Assembly: GCA_037179385.1 (NCBI GenBank)
Contig: CM074195.1
Location: forward strand, 26,062,087 to 26,126,086
Reading direction: 5' to 3'
Source: Holothuria scabra
Taxonomy: Eukaryota > Echinodermata > Holothuroidea > Aspidochirotida > Holothuriidae
DNA length: 64,000 bases
The notes below the pieces were generated by a model. It ran no database searches. It was not told the DNA's origin and saw nothing but the letters and a program-made list of their open reading frames with translations. The number at the start of each line of letters is the position of its first letter. Positions within the stretch are counted from its first letter, which is position 1. The position numbers were made by a program, and so were the translations under genes. Below, in pieces: positions 60,474 through 64,000 of the stretch.

Positions 60474-63400
60474 AGAAGTTAAAATGTGTCTATGATATCA
60501 TATGACACATTGGTGCCATATTTGGACGCGATTTAGCTTTTAAAAAGCAGCTTCGGTTTATTTAATACTATATACCCAAGATCAAGGATCGATGGTAGCC
60601 CGACGGCCATTGGGGCTGGTTATTGTATTTTGCCCTTTTTGTTGTAAATGCAGTTCGACGCATTTGAAAGACGCGATGACAGACCAAAGCAATGTTAGTT
60701 TCAGAGGATTATTGAAGGAAGGGGGTGGGGGAGATTAGGGACTGATTTTTTGAAGCCATGTGCAGAGTTATACTGTTATCCAGCTTCTCACACCCCACTC
60801 ATTTAAATGATGTGATTTTAGGTAAAAACATGCATCTTTAGGCAACTTGTTATAAGCGCCTGTATGGAATTGAATCTAACGCTCATATTAGTCCACATAC
60901 GATTGTATATGTGGAGTGGACAAACCTCCAGCGAACAGAATATAATGTCAATGGTTTAGTCTTGTTCGCGACATTTGAACAGTTTAAACTTTTTTTTTTC
61001 TTTTCGAACGATTTCTCATTCTTTTATCGCCATGGGTTGAGTTTTATGGGTAAATATCACCACAACAAGAAAATACAGAAGATATTGGCGTTAACATGGC
61101 AACATTTTATGTCCAACGGCAACACCCACTCCACTGGGAGTCAGATTATACGTCATCCTCTTTAGATATGATGATCGACGATGTAATTTTCACTCATATT
61201 ATTTTAAGTAGCATCCCAATTTCATAATTGATTCTTTATTTGTACAATGAAAGCAAACCCTAAGCGGCTGGCCGTAAATCAGTGACAGTGTAGTACTAAA
61301 TGTCACTGTAAAGTTCAGCAGTAAATAAAAGTCATATGATTTGTCGGTTTGTTGGCATATTCTTACAAGAAACCTGGTAGCCATACGGTACCTGCCAACA
61401 TCCCAAAAATTTCTTTTGCCGATGTTCCTAAAATATTCCGCATTAAACTTATGGTTAGCCGAGAATTTACCACTTTGACGAAGATTATTGACAACGAAGG
61501 TCCTCACAAAACAATTTAAATTTATGGGTAGCTTACAACCAAAATCCGTACTTGAACTCAAAATGATAAGAGTGCTCTCACACAACAGTTGTGTGCGCTT
61601 ATATAGCAAAGCTTTTGGACACCATCCCGGGAGAGAAAGCACTTCAAGCGCGATCCTGCTAAGCAGGTATAGCCATGGGGAGACCCAATTCGCCCCTTAT
61701 TTTTTTCACAACCTTAGTGAGTTTGCATTTAGCTATTTACTTATTAAAACATTTTACACAATTGGCACAACTTAAGTCCCCCTTCTAGAAATTTTTCACC
61801 CCTTTCAGTACCTTTCCGGCTACACGGCTGCTGGCTAACTGTGCATTTGTTTAAAGCATGGGCCAACAGAGCACGTGACGCAGGGTCATTAGGGTACCTC
61901 CCCAACCTCGATTCACCCCCTCTCCGTACTGAAAAGTTCTTCAAGGCATATTCTGCAGACAAAAATCGTTAACTTTAAAATAAGCAGAAACATTCTCTTT
62001 TTCAGAAGGTGAAAACGTCATCTTGATAGCTTATAGCGTTCGGAACATACAAATTTAATTTTCAAAGTATTGCAAATTTTTCTTGGGATTTGATGCATCA
62101 TGGGAAATCGTGATGTCATTGTGGCACATTAATTTAATATTGCATTCAATTTATTTATAATTATGATGCTGCTGCAGGCACTATTAAGCAATGTTGTTGG
62201 TTGTACTATATATATGGTGAAGGTTACTTGATAGATCTACAGCAAAAGATATTCGAACATTCCAACAGTATCGAATTTCAAGGACAAACAGGACGGTCAA
62301 ATATAAAGAAAAACAAAAAGAATTTGAAGCAATGTACCCACATTTTTTACATAGCTTTTTGTGGCTTTGTTGAAAAGCAGAGGTATTTTTAACAAAATAA
62401 CCAATCTTTAAAGTGAGATATCTTGAGTTAGGAAAATGGTATTGTGGTAGGGTTTGAAGGACATGGTGTGGATTTTTTTGTTTGTTTTTCTTACAAGACA
62501 GAGGCAAAAATCCACCAGAACATGCCTTTAACAAAGAAAATGCTTAGTATCGTTCGTCTAAATCTGTTGCAACTCCCAATTCGAAGATCATATTACCGTA
62601 TGTCAGCAGGTGAAAAGATAGCATTTAAAAACTTTAAACATGATACAAGCACTGTTACCGTTTTAAGCCGTCCGATCACAGAACACGGTGACATACGTTT
62701 TAGGTACTATTTCCCTTTATTGGAATCTTGACCTTTATCGTTACCTATCCTATGCCCACATGTTCTTAAGTTCAAAGGTATGATCGAAATTTCCGAAGAT
62801 GTTATCGGCTTGCAAAGTTCGCTTTTCACATTATCTGATTGAACTTTCTGTCAGTTTTATTCAAATATAGGCTATAAAGCAACAGATGGCATTTTTTGTG
62901 GTCAACAGAACAATGAAATTCCGAAAACATTTCAGGAAGCAAGGTTAATCTTGGATTGGCCTGTTATTTTCATCACTTTTCACTTGTTGATAACACATAT
63001 GAAGGCGTTAAGTCGTCAAAACGTGTCGCAGTATAGGCCACTTTTTGTTTCATAGACATAGCAAGTGAATTAAATTAACTTAAACCCTTTCAATTAAATG
63101 TAAAAAGCCATTTTTACGTAGTTGTCAGTTTATCCTTTCGAGGAGTTCATGTAACCAAGACCTTTTTCTGAAATAGTACGAAGCCGGGCGGTGATTGAAA
63201 CTGTGATCGAGTAGAAGGAGGAACAATGCGCAGTTCGGATATTGATTGTGATAAATGTGACACGTAAATCGTCACATGATCTTGTTTGTAATCCAATTCA
63301 GCAAAGATTTCACACAAATTTTAGTTACTTTTATATGGATGTGATAAAGTCTTAACGGTGTAATTGTGTTGTATATGTTGTACAAAGCATTAAAATATGT

Positions 63401-63941
63401 TAACATGGTACAAAAAATTCTCGTGGGTAGTCACTTAGTTGTGTAATCCTGAACAGGATTTCGGTAGAGTTTTTGGATCACAATCGTCTTCTCTTATTTA
63501 ATTTATTTTACTTTTAACGAATTTCATAAAAATACAGACAGATATGGATTGATAGAAACTCGAAGAAAGAAAAAAAAAAAACGAGAGGGGAGAAAGCAAA
63601 ACAAGCAAACCACCTTTCAAACAGTTAACATGTATTATATAGATTTTTATTTTATTTTTGATAAATTTATGAAAATGGATGAGCATATCTGTAAAGTTTC
63701 TTACACTGGTTTTTGCTTTTAACCTTAAGAAGACCAAAAAATATGTCTCCTGAAACTATGCATACCTTGGTAAAATAATTATTTGAAGCCACACGGATTA
63801 TTGTAATAAAGTCTGCTTTGTGACCGTTTATTTACCTTGGAGATTGCACCGCCTAACGCAACCAGGCTTGTTGACTGCTGCGACTTAATCAACCTATCGT
63901 TAAGTATATTTCATCCTCTGTCCTTTATTCAGATGAAGCAG
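60474..63941. other. Intergenic or intronic
   Basis: 3.4 kb without a recognised gene or repeat. If the PRRT-like gene continues, its next exon was not found here. Confidence 0.3.
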
Positions 63942-64000
63942 TATCATAGCTACAGGGGGAAGGGGACAGGGGAAGGAGGCAGGGGGCATGGGCGATTACA
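63942..64000 (+). repeat. G-tract/GCGCGC family start, cut by the window edge
   Basis: ATCATAGCTACAGGGGGAAG resembles the family start at 22922 and is followed by G-rich sequence, then the window ends. Confidence 0.4.

Noticed and set aside
61199..61642. 147-residue minus-strand frame
   Set aside because: No signal, domain or codon pattern supports it; length is compatible with chance in a 64 kb window.

Overview
This window is AT-rich, gene-poor animal DNA. It has long non-coding stretches, introns with canonical splice signals, decayed retrotransposons, many non-autonomous DNA transposons, tRNA-derived SINEs and microsatellites. Nothing bacterial is visible: no operons and no CRISPR array. 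The best clues to the organism are two short-chain collagen C4-like genes (a type known from sponges, cnidarians, echinoderms and relatives) and an exon resembling the PRRT3/PRRT4 family. A marine invertebrate, perhaps a deuterostome, fits best; the phylum is a guess.

Layout. 1-11.8 kb: the 3' end of one collagen C4-like gene (3-623) and a complete intronless paralogue (10276-11274) in the same orientation. They are separated by a G-tract/GCGCGC repeat copy, a hairpin, a triplet microsatellite and a 4.3 kb terminal-inverted-repeat transposon with AATGGT subterminal arrays (5047-9316). 12.7-16.4 kb: a broken Penelope-like element with YIDD reverse transcriptase and GIY-YIG endonuclease remnants, a short tRNA-derived SINE with a (TA)66 tail, a 204 bp palindrome with a (TA)n loop, and a TTAA-flanked MITE. 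17-34 kb: no convincing host gene, but a dense and partly nested set of mobile elements. These include a 1.9 kb hAT-like element, a SINE, two MITE copies (one split by a 5'-truncated LINE with a perfect 15 bp target duplication) and a CR1/L2-type reverse transcriptase remnant. 34-39 kb: nothing recognisable. 39.5-41.6 kb: a second hAT-like copy, inverted relative to the first, with its own 8 bp target duplication and a nested MITE absent from the first copy. 43.8-45.9 kb: a hairpin MITE and a tandem ~320 bp repeat rich in RFX-type palindromes and AGGTCA direct repeats. 48.7-50.2 kb: another G-tract repeat copy and a SINE split by a small hAT-like insertion. 54-56.8 kb: a 229 bp MITE and the large PRRT-like exon. 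57-60.5 kb: a 1.5 kb TTAA element with ~200 bp inverted repeats, more repeat copies and SINE fragments. The last kilobases hold nothing recognisable until another G-tract repeat starts at the window edge.

How the genes work together: the two collagen-like genes are tandem paralogues of secreted, short triple-helix matrix proteins. The PRRT-like gene is a multi-pass membrane protein with no evident link to them. Most structure here is transposon stratigraphy. The clearest observations are nested insertions with readable target duplications and two repeat families that carry transcription-factor-like motifs. I found no convincing new multi-gene system.
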